The notes under the pieces are model-generated. The model made no database searches, was not told where the DNA came from, and was given only the letters and a program-made list of their open reading frames with translations. A DNA stretch of 45,283 bases from CADEDV01 sp036374495 (GTDB lineage: Bacteria; Bacteroidota; Bacteroidia; Chitinophagales; Chitinophagaceae), in the NCBI GenBank assembly GCA_965652975.1, contig CBFGYO010000009.1:1-45283 (forward strand), read 5' to 3'. Below are positions 1-9,404 of this stretch, piece after piece. Each line of letters starts with the position of its first letter. Within the stretch, counting starts at the first letter, position 1. Made by a program: the position numbers and the translations under genes.

Positions 1-1
1 G

Positions 2-673
2 ACCGTTGATGGCAATAGTGCGGGTAGTCAATCAACATTTACACAGGTATTTCCGGCTACCACGCAAAATGTTGTGAAGCTTACCGTATCCAATGGAGTT
101 TGTAGTGACACACGCACTGAAACCATTTCATTAAATAATAAAGTAGCGGTAGATTTTCGTGTGCCGGATGATGTGTGCCCCGAAGACACCGTTAGCTTTA
201 TTAATGAAAGTACGGGACCAATCGACACATGGGCATGGAATTTTGGCAATGGCAATATCTCCAATGACAAGAACCCTCCTGCACAGGTTTATCCTGCTAC
301 CGGAACTGTTACTACCTACACGGTGTCGTTGACGGGATCAAATGCGCAGGGATGCCAGGACATGCTAACGAAAACCATTCGCGTGCAGGCAACATGTATT
401 ATTGCTGTTCCATCTGCGTTTACACCTAACAACGATGGACTGAATGATTATTTCTATCCACTCAATGCGTTTAAAGCGATCGAACTGGAATTCAAAGTGT
501 ATAATCGTTGGGGGCAACTGGTATTTTCTACTACAGACTGGCGGATAAAATGGGATGGTAAAGTAAAAGGTTTGGAACAGCCTACAGGTGTGTATGCGTG
601 GCAATTGAGCTATATCGATAGCACTACCGGGCAACGTAAATACTCGAAAGGAACGACCATGCTGATTCGCTGA
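2..673 (+). CDS. 3' end of PKD-domain surface protein with gliding-associated C-terminal (CHU_C) sorting domain
   Basis: The reading frame is open from the first bases of the window, so the start lies upstream. What remains is about 223 residues: part of one PKD-like repeat, a complete PKD-like repeat (motif WAWNFGNGN, where many PKD domains have W.FGDG), then a CHU_C domain beginning near the SAFTPNNDGLNDYF motif, with VYNRWGQLVF and ending in KGTTMLIR. In Bacteroidota this C-terminal domain directs export through the type IX secretion system and retention at the surface. The 871-residue protein at 5253-7868 ends in the same type of domain. Its function outside the sorting domain cannot be read from this fragment; adhesion is a plausible guess for PKD arrays. 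The stop lies only 9 bases before the -33 element of the guaB promoter. Confidence 0.9.
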   Translation, partial: TVDGNSAGSQSTFTQVFPATTQNVVKLTVSNGVCSDTRTETISLNNKVAVDFRVPDDVCPEDTVSFINESTGPIDTWAWNFGNGNISNDKNPPAQVYPATGTVTTYTVSLTGSNAQGCQDMLTKTIRVQATCIIAVPSAFTPNNDGLNDYFYPLNAFKAIELEFKVYNRWGQLVFSTTDWRIKWDGKVKGLEQPTGVYAWQLSYIDSTTGQRKYSKGTTMLIR

Positions 674-682
674 TAATTTCAT

Positions 683-714
683 TTTGCACATATTTGCCTG
701 CTGCCCTATCTTTG
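683..714 (+). promoter_or_regulatory. Bacteroidota-type promoter of guaB
   Basis: TTTG at 683-686 and TATCTTTG at 707-714 are separated by 20 bases, an exact match to the Bacteroidota housekeeping consensus (TTTG, 19-21 bases, TAnnTTTG). The expected transcription start is about 4-7 bases after the second box, which falls on or next to the ATG at 718. The mRNA would therefore be leaderless or nearly so. That last point is inferred from spacing only. Confidence 0.75.
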
Positions 715-717
715 CAC

Positions 718-2214
718 ATGGCAACAAGAAATACTTCCACCACACCCAAAAGTTCCCCTAAATTTTTCGGCGAAGGCTTAACATTTGACGATGTTCTACT
801 TATGCCCGGTTTCAGCCAGGTATTGCCGCGCGATGTCAACATTCAATCAAGGCTCACAAAGGATATCACACTTAATGTGCCGCTCTTATCCGCAGCTATG
901 GATACAGTAACCGAAGCCGCGCTGGCAATGGCGCTGGCACGTGAAGGCGGGTTGGGCATCTTACATAAGAACATGACCATTGAAAAACAGGCTGAGCAGG
1001 TGAGAAAGGTAAAAAGGAGTGAAAGCGGTGTAATCCTTGACCCCATTACGCTATATGCCGACGCAACAGTTGGCGATGCACTAAGACTTGTGCGGGAAAA
1101 TAAGATCGGCGGTATTCCAATCATCGATAAAAATGGGAAGCTTGCAGGCATTCTTACCAATCGTGACCTGCGTTTTGAAGACGATCCTAAAAGGAAAGTA
1201 AGCGAAGTGATGACGAAAGACAACCTTATCACTGCTCCCGAAGGCACCGATATGAAAAAAGCAGAAGTAATACTGCGGCAACACAAGGTAGAAAAGCTAC
1301 CCGTTGTAAATAAAAATGGGAAACTTATCGGGCTGCTTACTTATCGCGACATACTCCAGTTGAAAAGTTTTCCCAATGCTGTAAAAGACTCCTTTGGCCG
1401 TTTGCTGGTAGGCGCTGGCGTGGGCATTACACGCGATTTGATGGACCGCGTAGCTGCGTTGCAACAGGTAGGCGTAGATGTAATAGCGCTCGATAGTGCA
1501 CATGGCCATAGCAAAGGTGTGATCAGCGCATTGAAAGATGTAAAAAAGAATTTTAAAAAAATAAATGTAATTGCCGGCAATGTAGGCACGGCGGCAGGTG
1601 CCAAAGCCCTGGCGGAAGCAGGTGCTGACGCAGTGAAAGTAGGAATTGGGCCCGGTTCGATATGTACCACACGTATTGTAGCTGGGGCAGGCGTACCACA
1701 ACTTACCGCGGTAATGGAGGCTTATTCTGTATTGAAGCAAATGAATATTCCCATTATTGCGGACGGCGGTATTCGCTATACAGGTGATATGGTAAAAGCA
1801 CTAGCTGCCGGTGCCAATACAGTGATGATGGGTAGCATCTTTGCAGGTACTGAAGAAAGTCCCGGCGAAACGATTATTTACGAAGGAAGAAAATTTAAGG
1901 AATACCGCGGCATGGGATCGCTTGGTGCAATGGCAACCGGAAGCAGCGACAGGTATTTCCAGGATGTAGAAGACGATGTGAAAAAATTTGTCCCGGAAGG
2001 CATCGAAGGAAGGGTTGCCTACAAAGGAACATTGAAAGAAATCGTATACCAGTATGTCGGCGGCCTGCGCGCGGGTATGGGCTATTGCGGAGCAAAGGAT
2101 TTGAATGAATTAAAACAAGCCGCATTTGTAAAAATTACAAATGCAGGCATGCGTGAGAGCCATGCGCATGATATAGAGATAACGAAGGAGGCGCCTAATT
2201 ATAGTAGAAGATAA
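718..2214 (+). CDS. guaB: IMP dehydrogenase
   Basis: Oxidises IMP to XMP with NAD+, the committed step of guanine nucleotide synthesis in the cytoplasm. The 498-residue product has the usual family length. It shows the N-terminal barrel segment (LTFDDVLLMPG), a tandem CBS pair at about residues 100-215 that breaks the barrel, and the catalytic loop GPGSICTTR with Cys316. A start at 694 (TTG) is possible by frame, but ATG 718 matches the family and sits right behind a strong promoter box. The TAA stop lies inside the left arm of inverted repeat A, so the last codon (Arg) and stop are repeat-encoded. Convergent with tonB. Confidence 0.98.
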   Translation: MATRNTSTTPKSSPKFFGEGLTFDDVLLMPGFSQVLPRDVNIQSRLTKDITLNVPLLSAAMDTVTEAALAMALAREGGLGILHKNMTIEKQAEQVRKVKRSESGVILDPITLYADATVGDALRLVRENKIGGIPIIDKNGKLAGILTNRDLRFEDDPKRKVSEVMTKDNLITAPEGTDMKKAEVILRQHKVEKLPVVNKNGKLIGLLTYRDILQLKSFPNAVKDSFGRLLVGAGVGITRDLMDRVAALQQVGVDVIALDSAHGHSKGVISALKDVKKNFKKINVIAGNVGTAAGAKALAEAGADAVKVGIGPGSICTTRIVAGAGVPQLTAVMEAYSVLKQMNIPIIADGGIRYTGDMVKALAAGANTVMMGSIFAGTEESPGETIIYEGRKFKEYRGMGSLGAMATGSSDRYFQDVEDDVKKFVPEGIEGRVAYKGTLKEIVYQYVGGLRAGMGYCGAKDLNELKQAAFVKITNAGMRESHAHDIEITKEAPNYSRR

Positions 2215-2293
2215 AAACTAAAAGATAAAAGTTGGATAAAGCCGGAGATTCCGATCTAAAGCACTTTTATCTTTCAGTTTTTATCTTTTATCT
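2208..2293. repeat. AAAGATAAAAGTT inverted repeat, copy A (guaB/tonB)
   Basis: Left arm 2208-2232 and right arm 2263-2287 (tail to 2293) pair over about 24 bp with one mismatch. The core between them, near 2240-2256, has the family pattern GCCGGAGATTCCGATCT. It fills the whole space between the convergent guaB and tonB stops and overlaps both. It probably acts as a bidirectional terminator, with T-rich strand on each exit side. It belongs to a seven-copy family in this window. The innermost arm bases next to the core pair poorly here. Confidence 0.85.
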
Positions 2294-3116
2294 ACTCACT
2301 ATCGAGTACCTCAAACGTAATTCGCTGCACCCTATAGGCCTTAACCTTATAACCCGATTGAATGGCGGGTTCCCATTTATCTGCTTTCTTTAAAACACGG
2401 ATGGCTTCCTGTTCCATACCATATCCTACATTGGACATGGCTTGAATATCGCTTACATTTCCTTCTTTGTCGACAACAAATTGAATGGTTACGGTGTGTC
2501 GTCCGGGAGGAGCGCCATTATCAATGGGTACGTTTCCATTAAGATTTCTTAGTAAAAATTTTTCCCAGTTGCCGGCAAATCTTGCTTCAATTTCCACAAT
2601 TGAAAGAATCTTATCCCCGGGCTCTTCTTTCCTGTCGTCGATTATACCTTTTCCATCATCAAGTGGTTGGGATGTTGGATCGCTGATATTATCAGCATCC
2701 TTTCCATCCAATTTAAAATCACTGATATCGGCGAGTTTCAAATCTTCCTGGGTGGGCGGTGGTTGATCAACCTCTTCGTTTGGTTTAATAACAAACTCAG
2801 TCAGTCGTTCGGTACGGGTAGGTTCGGGTTCAGGTTTCTTTTCTGGTGGAATGATTTTCTCCGGTTCCTTTTCATCAGGTTTCAAAGCAGTTATTTCCAC
2901 CGTGGTGTACTTCAAATCATCCCGCTGTTGGGGTTTGAGAGATTTTGCGAGTACGGCACCACCAATGGCGAGAAAGATTACGGTGAATGTAATAATGAGC
3001 GCCTTTTTTATCCTTAGCGGATATGACTTACGTAGTTCATAAGCACCATAGGATTTGTTCCGGTCGTCAAAGACCAGGTCGAGCAGGTCGGCTGATAAAA
3101 TCTTGTTTATTTCCAT
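2292..3116 (-). CDS. tonB: Energy transducer TonB
   Basis: Couples the inner-membrane proton motive force, via ExbB/ExbD, to TonB-dependent outer-membrane transporters. The 274 residues show the Bacteroidota-type cytoplasmic lead (motif DDRNKSYGAYELRK), one membrane segment at about residues 38-58, a Pro/Glu/Lys-rich periplasmic spacer at about 75-125, and a C-terminal TonB domain (VTIQFVVDKEGNVSDIQ) from about residue 180. No exbB or exbD lies next to it. It is divergent from the DUF4105 gene and convergent with guaB; its TAG stop is the last piece of repeat A. TonB paralogues are many in this phylum, so the partner transporter is unknown. Confidence 0.93.
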   Translation of the reverse strand: MEINKILSADLLDLVFDDRNKSYGAYELRKSYPLRIKKALIITFTVIFLAIGGAVLAKSLKPQQRDDLKYTTVEITALKPDEKEPEKIIPPEKKPEPEPTRTERLTEFVIKPNEEVDQPPPTQEDLKLADISDFKLDGKDADNISDPTSQPLDDGKGIIDDRKEEPGDKILSIVEIEARFAGNWEKFLLRNLNGNVPIDNGAPPGRHTVTIQFVVDKEGNVSDIQAMSNVGYGMEQEAIRVLKKADKWEPAIQSGYKVKAYRVQRITFEVLDSE

Positions 3117-3236
3117 GGTTTAACTTTTAGAAATAAGATGGCAGCATCAACTGTTTCCACAAATATTTATTTTTATGGAATTTGGGTTGTGTTGGCGTCA
3201 CGGGCTACAACTTCTACATTTACCAAAATATTGATC

Positions 3237-4388
3237 GTGAAAAAATGGCTTTTCCTGTTATTGGCTTTGCTTCCGTTTTTTTCAAACGCACAGGATGATA
3301 GTTGCGTGGTACGCATCAGCCTGCTTACCTGTACACCCGGTGAAGAGCTTTATTCAACATTTGGCCATAGCGCGATAAGAGTCGCCGATGCCCGCAACAA
3401 TACCGATATCATTTTCAATTATGGAACATTTGATTTTAATGATCCAAATTTTTACGAAAAATTCGTGCAGGGCAAATTGCTTTATTTTGTTTCTATTGAT
3501 TCGCTCCATAATTTTTTATGGGAATATGAATATTTTAAAAGAGGTGTGACTGAGCAGGTGTTGAATCTCTCCTGCCCGGAGAAACAGAAGATGATCAATG
3601 CTCTTTATGAAAATGCCAGGGAAGAAAACAAGTACTACCGTTATGATTTTAATTACGACAATTGCACCACGCGACTGAGAGACATACTTGAAAAAGCCAC
3701 GGGCAAACCCCTGCAAACAAAAAATATTCTTCCCGCTGCACATACCACCTTCCGCGATCTTATACATGTATACCTAAATAACGGGCATCAATACTGGAGC
3801 AAGCTCGGCATCGATATTTTACTGGGCAGTCCATTGGATAAGGAGGTCACGAACCGCGAAGCGATGTTTTTGCCGGATTACCTGATGATGGCCTTTGACA
3901 GCGCAAAAATTAATAACAAACCATTGGTAATGGAAAAAGGTCTGCTCTTACCGCCGGCTGTAGTTAACGGTTCCAAACCTTTTTTCACACCGCTATTAGC
4001 ATCATTACTGCTATTCGTACTCATATTGACGTTGAGCATACTCCGCCCAAATGGCGTATTGCTTCGCACCTTCGATGTTTTTTTCTTTTTACTGCTTGGA
4101 TTGTTGGGAATACTATTATTGTTCATGTGGTTTGGAACCAATCACGCAATGTGCAGGAATAACTTTAATTTGTTGTGGGCCTTACCTACGCATGCGGTAG
4201 TGGCAGTGATGCTGTTTACAAAGAAGCAATGGGTAAAGCTGTATTTTCGTTTCATATTTTTCTATTCTATTGCCCTGCTTGCCTGCTGGTTTCTTTTGCC
4301 ACAGGAAATGAATATTGCATTGTTGCCCTTACTCGGAGTGATATTGGTAAGAAGTTATTACATCAGTAAACCGACAGCTAATGGATAA
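3237..4388 (+). CDS. DUF4105 (Lnb N-terminal-like) membrane protein
   Basis: I start it at GTG 3237 rather than the longer frame at 3138, because translation from 3237 gives a clean signal peptide (hydrophobic run ending SNAQ). The N-terminal half carries the DUF4105 hallmark TPGEELYSTFGHSAIRV and a second conserved stretch NYDNCTTRLRDILE. The C-terminal part (from about residue 255) has around five hydrophobic membrane segments. The family is described as a periplasmic domain of possible peptidase-like fold, with no firm biochemical role. The 3' end overlaps the next gene by 8 bases, so the two are translationally linked. A weak promoter-like pair lies just upstream (TTG at 3192, TACATTTA at 3214). 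Confidence 0.85.
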   Translation: MKKWLFLLLALLPFFSNAQDDSCVVRISLLTCTPGEELYSTFGHSAIRVADARNNTDIIFNYGTFDFNDPNFYEKFVQGKLLYFVSIDSLHNFLWEYEYFKRGVTEQVLNLSCPEKQKMINALYENAREENKYYRYDFNYDNCTTRLRDILEKATGKPLQTKNILPAAHTTFRDLIHVYLNNGHQYWSKLGIDILLGSPLDKEVTNREAMFLPDYLMMAFDSAKINNKPLVMEKGLLLPPAVVNGSKPFFTPLLASLLLFVLILTLSILRPNGVLLRTFDVFFFLLLGLLGILLLFMWFGTNHAMCRNNFNLLWALPTHAVVAVMLFTKKQWVKLYFRFIFFYSIALLACWFLLPQEMNIALLPLLGVILVRSYYISKPTANG

Positions 4389-5256
4389 AGTGTTAATGAT
4401 CGAAGGAAAGAAAATCTTTTACCGGGTAATAGGCAACGGAATGCCGGTAATGCTGGTCCACGGTTTTGGTGAAGATGGATCGGTGTGGTGGCCAAAAGGT
4501 GCCGAACGAAATGTTTCGATACTGGAAGATAAAAGTGTGTTGGAGAAAGTTATGTTTATCATTCCTGATTTACCTGGCTCCGGGCAATCTGGCATTGTTG
4601 CAGATATGAGCATTGAAGGGATGGCGGAAATAATGAAAATTATTGCGGACGATGCATTGGCCATGCACGGGAAAATATCGGGGAGCATTTGTGTTATCGG
4701 GCATAGCATGGGGGGCTACATTTCGCTGGCCTTTGCAGAAAAATATCCGAAGCAATTAAACGGCCTCGGCCTTTTTCATTCTACAGCCTACGCCGACAAC
4801 GAGGAAAAGAAGCAGGCACGTAGAAAGGGTATCGATTTTATTAATGAACATGGAGCATTTGAATTTCTAAAAACCAGTACTCCCAACCTTTTTTCGGCAA
4901 AATCCCGGGATGAACGGCCAGAATTAATCGATGAACAGTTGGAGGGTTTGCGCAACTTTTCAGGGGATGCACTCGTTTTATATTATCGCGCAATGATGCA
5001 GCGTCCGGACCGTACAGTTGTCTTAGTAGAAGCTACTGTGCCTGTGCTGTTTATCATGGGAGAACAGGACAGCGCCGTTCCCATGAAAGACATGCTTGAG
5101 CAGTGTCATCTTCCCGGAAAAGCGTACATTCACACATTACAGCAATCAGGCCATATGGGCATGCTGGAAGAGGCAGTAAAAGCGAACCAGATTTTAAAAA
5201 ATTATATCCTCGATTTATACCCTAAATACAACACTACTGACCGCCCCGATCAATGA
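4381..5256 (+). CDS. Alpha/beta-fold hydrolase
   Basis: The 291-residue product shows the alpha/beta hydrolase core: oxyanion region VMLVHGFGEDGSVW, nucleophile elbow GHSMGG with Ser109, acid Asp230 in MGEQDSAVP, and His258 in QQSGHMG. It has no signal peptide, so it is probably cytoplasmic. The substrate cannot be predicted; esterase, lactonase and ring-cleavage C-C hydrolase are all possible. It overlaps DUF4105 upstream by 8 bases and the large PKD protein downstream by 4 bases (ATGA), so all three are probably one transcript. Confidence 0.92.
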   Translation: MDKVLMIEGKKIFYRVIGNGMPVMLVHGFGEDGSVWWPKGAERNVSILEDKSVLEKVMFIIPDLPGSGQSGIVADMSIEGMAEIMKIIADDALAMHGKISGSICVIGHSMGGYISLAFAEKYPKQLNGLGLFHSTAYADNEEKKQARRKGIDFINEHGAFEFLKTSTPNLFSAKSRDERPELIDEQLEGLRNFSGDALVLYYRAMMQRPDRTVVLVEATVPVLFIMGEQDSAVPMKDMLEQCHLPGKAYIHTLQQSGHMGMLEEAVKANQILKNYILDLYPKYNTTDRPDQ

Positions 5257-7868
5257 AAAGAACGCTACTGCTGATATCAACCATTCTTTTTCTTACCGTA
5301 CCTGCCCTTTCCCGACATATTATTGGCGGTGAAATGCGGTATGAATATATCAGCCCTGGCGCTACACCCAACTCAAAAATTTACCGCATTACAATGCTGT
5401 TATTCCGGGGCGACGATCCCGGTGGTGCACAGTTAGCCAACTCCTATGTAGTGGCAATATTTAATAATGACAACAATCAAAAGGTTGTAGGAAAGGCAGG
5501 AAGTACCAATGACAACTGGCTCATAAACCAGGTAAATCCTGGAAGTGTTCCCATTATATTCCCACCCTGTATTCAGAATGCACCGGTGCTCAATTATACC
5601 TATGCCGTTTACCAGATGACGATTGAACTACCCAACACCAACACCGGGTATACTATCGCTTATCAAACATGCTGTCGCATCAACGGGCTGATGAATGTCG
5701 CTAATAATGCCGGCTCAACTTATATGTGCGTTATCCCGGGCACGAACACACTGGGAACTGAAAATGACAACTCGCCCCAATTCAAACTGCCGGTGAATGT
5801 AATTTGCAGAAACGCTCCGTTTGTACTCGATTTTGGAGCTGAAGATCCTGATGATGAGGATTCACTGGTATATAGCCTTTGCGAGGCATACAATGGTGGC
5901 AATGCCGGCGATGCATCATTCGACAATCCCGCCGTGCCTCCATATGGCATGGCTGCCTATACCGGTTCTTACAATGGTGCAAATCCATTTGGCACCAATG
6001 CCAGCATCGATCCAAAAACCGGTGTAATATCCGGCATGGCTCCCGAGTTTGGTAAATATGTAGTATGCGTGTGCATTAATGTCTACCGCGATGGCGTGCT
6101 GATAGCTACACATCGCAAGGACCTGATTGTACAGGTATCTGATTGCGTACTTACCATCGCCAACCCAATGCCCGATTTCGTAACATGCGATGGCTATAAT
6201 GTTCAATTTTCACACACGAGTACTGGCGCTAATTCAGTGGCGTGGGATTTTGGTGTTGCAAATACAGTAACAGATGTATCCACTCAAAACAGTCCCGCCT
6301 ATACTTATCCTGATACAGGTACTTACCGTATCAAACTTGTTATTAACCCTGGTACCAGTTGTGAGCAAACAGCATTCAGAAATATCGGAGTATACCCGGG
6401 CTTCTTCCCCGGTTTTGCTTCGACAGGAATATGTTATCTAAACCCTGTACAGTTTACCGACACTACCCGTACCAGTTATGGTGTGGTAAATGGTTGGAGT
6501 TGGAACTTTGGTGATGGGACTACACTAGCCGATACTTCGCGTATCAGCAATCCTACCTGGACGTATGGGAGTCCCGGGCCAAAAACCATCCAGTTCATCG
6601 TTAAAAGCAACAAGGGATGTATCGATACTGTATCACAAACAATCGAGCTGCTCGACAAGCCGCCATTGTCTGTTGCGTTCAGGGATACTCTTACTTGCAT
6701 TCTTGACGATGTACAACTACATGCAGTCGGCACCGGCACCTTCAACTGGACGCCGGGTACCAATATCAGAAATGGTGGTACGGCGGATCCGACAGTTGAT
6801 CCTAATGTAACTACCACCTATTATGTTGAACTGGAAAACGGTGGTTGTCGGAACCTCGACTCTGTGCGGGTAAGAGTAATCGACCAGGTGGCCCTTGCCG
6901 TACGACCTGATACTACAATTTGTACAGGAGATCCCGTGTTGTTGACGGCCACTACTGATGGTTTAACTTATGCGTGGACACCTGCTGCGACATTAAATAA
7001 TCCGTCCATACTTAATCCTATCGCTACGCCATTGGTGAATACTACTTACCAGTTGCGCTCGTCTGTAGGGTCGTGTTTTGCAGTTGATAATGTAACAGTC
7101 AATGTAGCGCCATACCCTATTGCAAATGCAGGAAACGATACACTTATTTGTTATAACACCACAGCGCAGCTCAATGGTTCGCACAACGGCATAAGTTTTA
7201 CCTGGTCACCAGTAAATTATCTCAATAATCCCTCAATATTAAATCCGCAAGCAACTCCTCCGCGTACAACTCCGTTTGTACTGGCTGCTTATAGTAATGG
7301 AGGTTGTCCAAAACCAGGATATGATACGGTGATCGTAAACGTATTGCCACCTGTAAAACCTTTTGCGGGCAACGATACATCGGTGATAGTTGGTCAGCCA
7401 CTTCAATTCCAGGCAACCGGTGGTGAAACTTTTCAATGGTCCCCTTCCACAGGATTGAATAATTCATCGATCAGCAACCCGATTGGAATGTATGATGGAA
7501 GTTTTGACAGTATCCGTTATATGGTGGCTGTATTCAATGCAGCCGGCTGTTCGGATTCTGCTTATGTAACTGTAAAAATATTCAAGACCAATGCCATGGT
7601 ATTTGTACCTACGGCCTTTACGCCAAATAATGATGGCAAGAATGATTTAATAATGCCCATAGCGGTCGGCATTCAAAAGATAAATTATTTCCGCATCTTC
7701 AATCGCTGGGGACAAATGGTTTTCAGCACTACTACCAACGGTCATGGCTGGGATGGTAAAATTGGCGGCACACCACAGGCCACTAATGTTTTTGTCTGGA
7801 TGGTAAGTGCTGTCGATTACCTCGGCAAGCCTTTTTTCCAGAAAGGTACCGTAACCTTAATCCGGTAA
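5253..7868 (+). CDS. Large secreted PKD-repeat protein with CHU_C gliding-associated C-terminal domain
   Basis: 871 residues. A signal peptide (residues about 1-20, ending ALS) is followed by the family lead HIIGGEMRYEYI found in many gliding-associated proteins. Middle region: PKD-like repeats around residues 310-375 and 390-470 (WSWNFGDGTT), then three Ig-like repeats of about 90 residues from 470 to 740, each with the pattern D.T.C...V.L.A....W.P. The C-terminal CHU_C domain runs from about residue 785 (PTAFTPNNDGKNDLI, IFNRWGQMVF) and ends KGTVTLIR. The family is exported by the type IX system, whose outer-membrane channel gene sprA lies 2 kb away. Probably a surface adhesin or matrix protein; ligand unknown. 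Confidence 0.92.
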   Translation: MKRTLLLISTILFLTVPALSRHIIGGEMRYEYISPGATPNSKIYRITMLLFRGDDPGGAQLANSYVVAIFNNDNNQKVVGKAGSTNDNWLINQVNPGSVPIIFPPCIQNAPVLNYTYAVYQMTIELPNTNTGYTIAYQTCCRINGLMNVANNAGSTYMCVIPGTNTLGTENDNSPQFKLPVNVICRNAPFVLDFGAEDPDDEDSLVYSLCEAYNGGNAGDASFDNPAVPPYGMAAYTGSYNGANPFGTNASIDPKTGVISGMAPEFGKYVVCVCINVYRDGVLIATHRKDLIVQVSDCVLTIANPMPDFVTCDGYNVQFSHTSTGANSVAWDFGVANTVTDVSTQNSPAYTYPDTGTYRIKLVINPGTSCEQTAFRNIGVYPGFFPGFASTGICYLNPVQFTDTTRTSYGVVNGWSWNFGDGTTLADTSRISNPTWTYGSPGPKTIQFIVKSNKGCIDTVSQTIELLDKPPLSVAFRDTLTCILDDVQLHAVGTGTFNWTPGTNIRNGGTADPTVDPNVTTTYYVELENGGCRNLDSVRVRVIDQVALAVRPDTTICTGDPVLLTATTDGLTYAWTPAATLNNPSILNPIATPLVNTTYQLRSSVGSCFAVDNVTVNVAPYPIANAGNDTLICYNTTAQLNGSHNGISFTWSPVNYLNNPSILNPQATPPRTTPFVLAAYSNGGCPKPGYDTVIVNVLPPVKPFAGNDTSVIVGQPLQFQATGGETFQWSPSTGLNNSSISNPIGMYDGSFDSIRYMVAVFNAAGCSDSAYVTVKIFKTNAMVFVPTAFTPNNDGKNDLIMPIAVGIQKINYFRIFNRWGQMVFSTTTNGHGWDGKIGGTPQATNVFVWMVSAVDYLGKPFFQKGTVTLIR

Positions 7869-7927
7869 TAATAGTTTTCATCAGTGTGAACATTCATTAC
7901 ACGCCTAAGAGTAATTATCTTCGGGTC

Positions 7928-8686
7928 ATGTCTAAAATCGCTTTTATTACGGGCGCAACCGCTGGCTTTGGTAAAGCCTGCGCCGAAAAATTCGCTGCTG
8001 GTGGATACGACCTCATCATCAATGGCAGGCGCGCCGAACGGTTGCAGGAACTGGCTGATACGCTTGAAAAAAAATATAATATCGCAGTGCTACAACTGCC
8101 GTTTGATGTACGGGATGAAAGTGCCGTGTTCCAGTCCATTAACCAACTGGACGATGACTGGAAGTTGATCGACGTGTTGATCAATAATGCCGGACTTGCA
8201 CTGGGCCGCGATTATTTTGAAGAAGCTGACCTCAGCGACTGGAATACGATGGTAGACACTAACATCAAAGGCTTCATGTATGTTGCTAAAGCTGTATCTC
8301 AATTAATGACATTACGCAGACAGGGACATATCATCAATCTCGGTTCTGTTGCTGGGAAAGAAATATATGAAAAAGGAAATGTGTATTGCGCTACTAAATT
8401 TGCGGTGGATGCTTTAAACAAAGCCATGCGTATAGATTTGCTTCGTCATAATATTAAAGTAACTGGTATTCATCCAGGTGCAGCAGAAACTGAATTTTCA
8501 TTGGTGAGATTTAAAGGAGATGATGCTACAGCCAAATCAATTTATAATGGATTGAAACCCCTGACTGCGGAAGATGTAGCTGAAGCAATCTGGTATACTA
8601 CCACCGTGCCCGCTCACGTGTGTATCAATGATCTTGTTATTACCTGTACACAACAAGCCAATGCCATTTATTTCAACCGGCTGTAG
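7928..8686 (+). CDS. Short-chain dehydrogenase/reductase, YdfG-like
   Basis: NAD(P)-dependent oxidoreductase of the classical SDR family, 252 residues from ATG 7928. The earlier GTG at 7886 would add a non-conserved lead before MSKIAFITG, so I reject it. It shows the cofactor loop TGATAGFGKA, the NNAG motif, and the active-site YCATK (Tyr-x-x-x-Lys). Overall it resembles the serine / 3-hydroxy acid dehydrogenase group (YdfG), but substrate cannot be fixed from sequence. A near-consensus -7 box (TATCTTCG) lies within 12 bases of the ATG, again suggesting a very short leader. Same strand as the gene before it, with a 59-base gap. Confidence 0.92.
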   Translation: MSKIAFITGATAGFGKACAEKFAAGGYDLIINGRRAERLQELADTLEKKYNIAVLQLPFDVRDESAVFQSINQLDDDWKLIDVLINNAGLALGRDYFEEADLSDWNTMVDTNIKGFMYVAKAVSQLMTLRRQGHIINLGSVAGKEIYEKGNVYCATKFAVDALNKAMRIDLLRHNIKVTGIHPGAAETEFSLVRFKGDDATAKSIYNGLKPLTAEDVAEAIWYTTTVPAHVCINDLVITCTQQANAIYFNRL

Positions 8687-8824
8687 TTTGACCGGTATCA
8701 ATGTGAAAAAAGATTTAACGATTCACATTATCCCCAATAAAACGGCTTCTTTTTCACTGGCCTGAATATTGCCGTAAAAACCCTTCGAAAATGTACGGGG
8801 TGACCAAATTCGCCTGCAATTAAC

Positions 8825-8855
8825 TTGTATTACTGTAATCAGCGGTTTATATTTA
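8825..8855 (+). promoter_or_regulatory. Promoter of the small secreted protein gene
   Basis: TTG at 8825-8827 and TATATTTA at 8848-8855, 20 bases apart, match the Bacteroidota pattern with one mismatch in the last base. The predicted start near 8860 lies downstream of the ATG at 8855 and upstream of the ATG at 8897, which supports the latter as the real start. Confidence 0.5.
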
Positions 8856-8896
8856 TGAAGTTGTTCCAATTCCATTTAAAGCCCATCGAACCCCTT

Positions 8897-9400
8897 ATGA
8901 AAACCCCCATCATCCTGGCTATACTCCTGTGCGTTTGCAGCGTACCTGCCTTTTCACAGGAAGTCATCCGCCAACAATCCTGTACTAATGACGTAATGAA
9001 CAAGCAGGCCGATAGCCTGAAGAACCTGTATACCAAGGAAGGTTATGTTTTATTAAAAGAGGCATCTATCACTATGGAAAGTGAATTTGAAATGCCCGTA
9101 ATCGTTCCGCTTACCCAGGGTAGCTGGTACCACTTTGTTTTTATTGGTGACTATTCCTCCAGGCTTTACGAAGTAAGAATGTATGACTGGAATGAAAGGC
9201 AGGTGGTGTATCAGCAAAAAAGGTGGGGTGATGTTGATGGTAACATAATCTCTTACTCTTATATCCCCAAGTTTTCTGAGTACCATATGATGAAGCCCGT
9301 GCAGGTAAACAAGCAAAAGAAGAAGAACCTATGTGGTTATGTGATGCTGTTTAAAAAGAACGCACCGGTGGAAAATCAAAGTTCTGCGCCGAGGCCTTAG
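8897..9400 (+). CDS. Small secreted protein of unknown function
   Basis: 167 residues from ATG 8897. The first 20 residues are a typical signal peptide (MKTPIILAILLCVCSVPAFS). Upstream in-frame ATGs at 8855 and 8825 would bury this signal. The mature part has no motif that I recognise, but includes a segment with many Tyr/Trp residues (GSWYHFVFIGDYSSRLYEVR) and a basic KQKKK stretch near the end, typical of conserved Bacteroidota periplasmic hypotheticals. It has no CTD sorting domain. It stands alone, convergent with sprA across a block of inverted repeats. Confidence 0.75.
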   Translation: MKTPIILAILLCVCSVPAFSQEVIRQQSCTNDVMNKQADSLKNLYTKEGYVLLKEASITMESEFEMPVIVPLTQGSWYHFVFIGDYSSRLYEVRMYDWNERQVVYQQKRWGDVDGNIISYSYIPKFSEYHMMKPVQVNKQKKKNLCGYVMLFKKNAPVENQSSAPRP

Positions 9401-9404
9401 AGGT

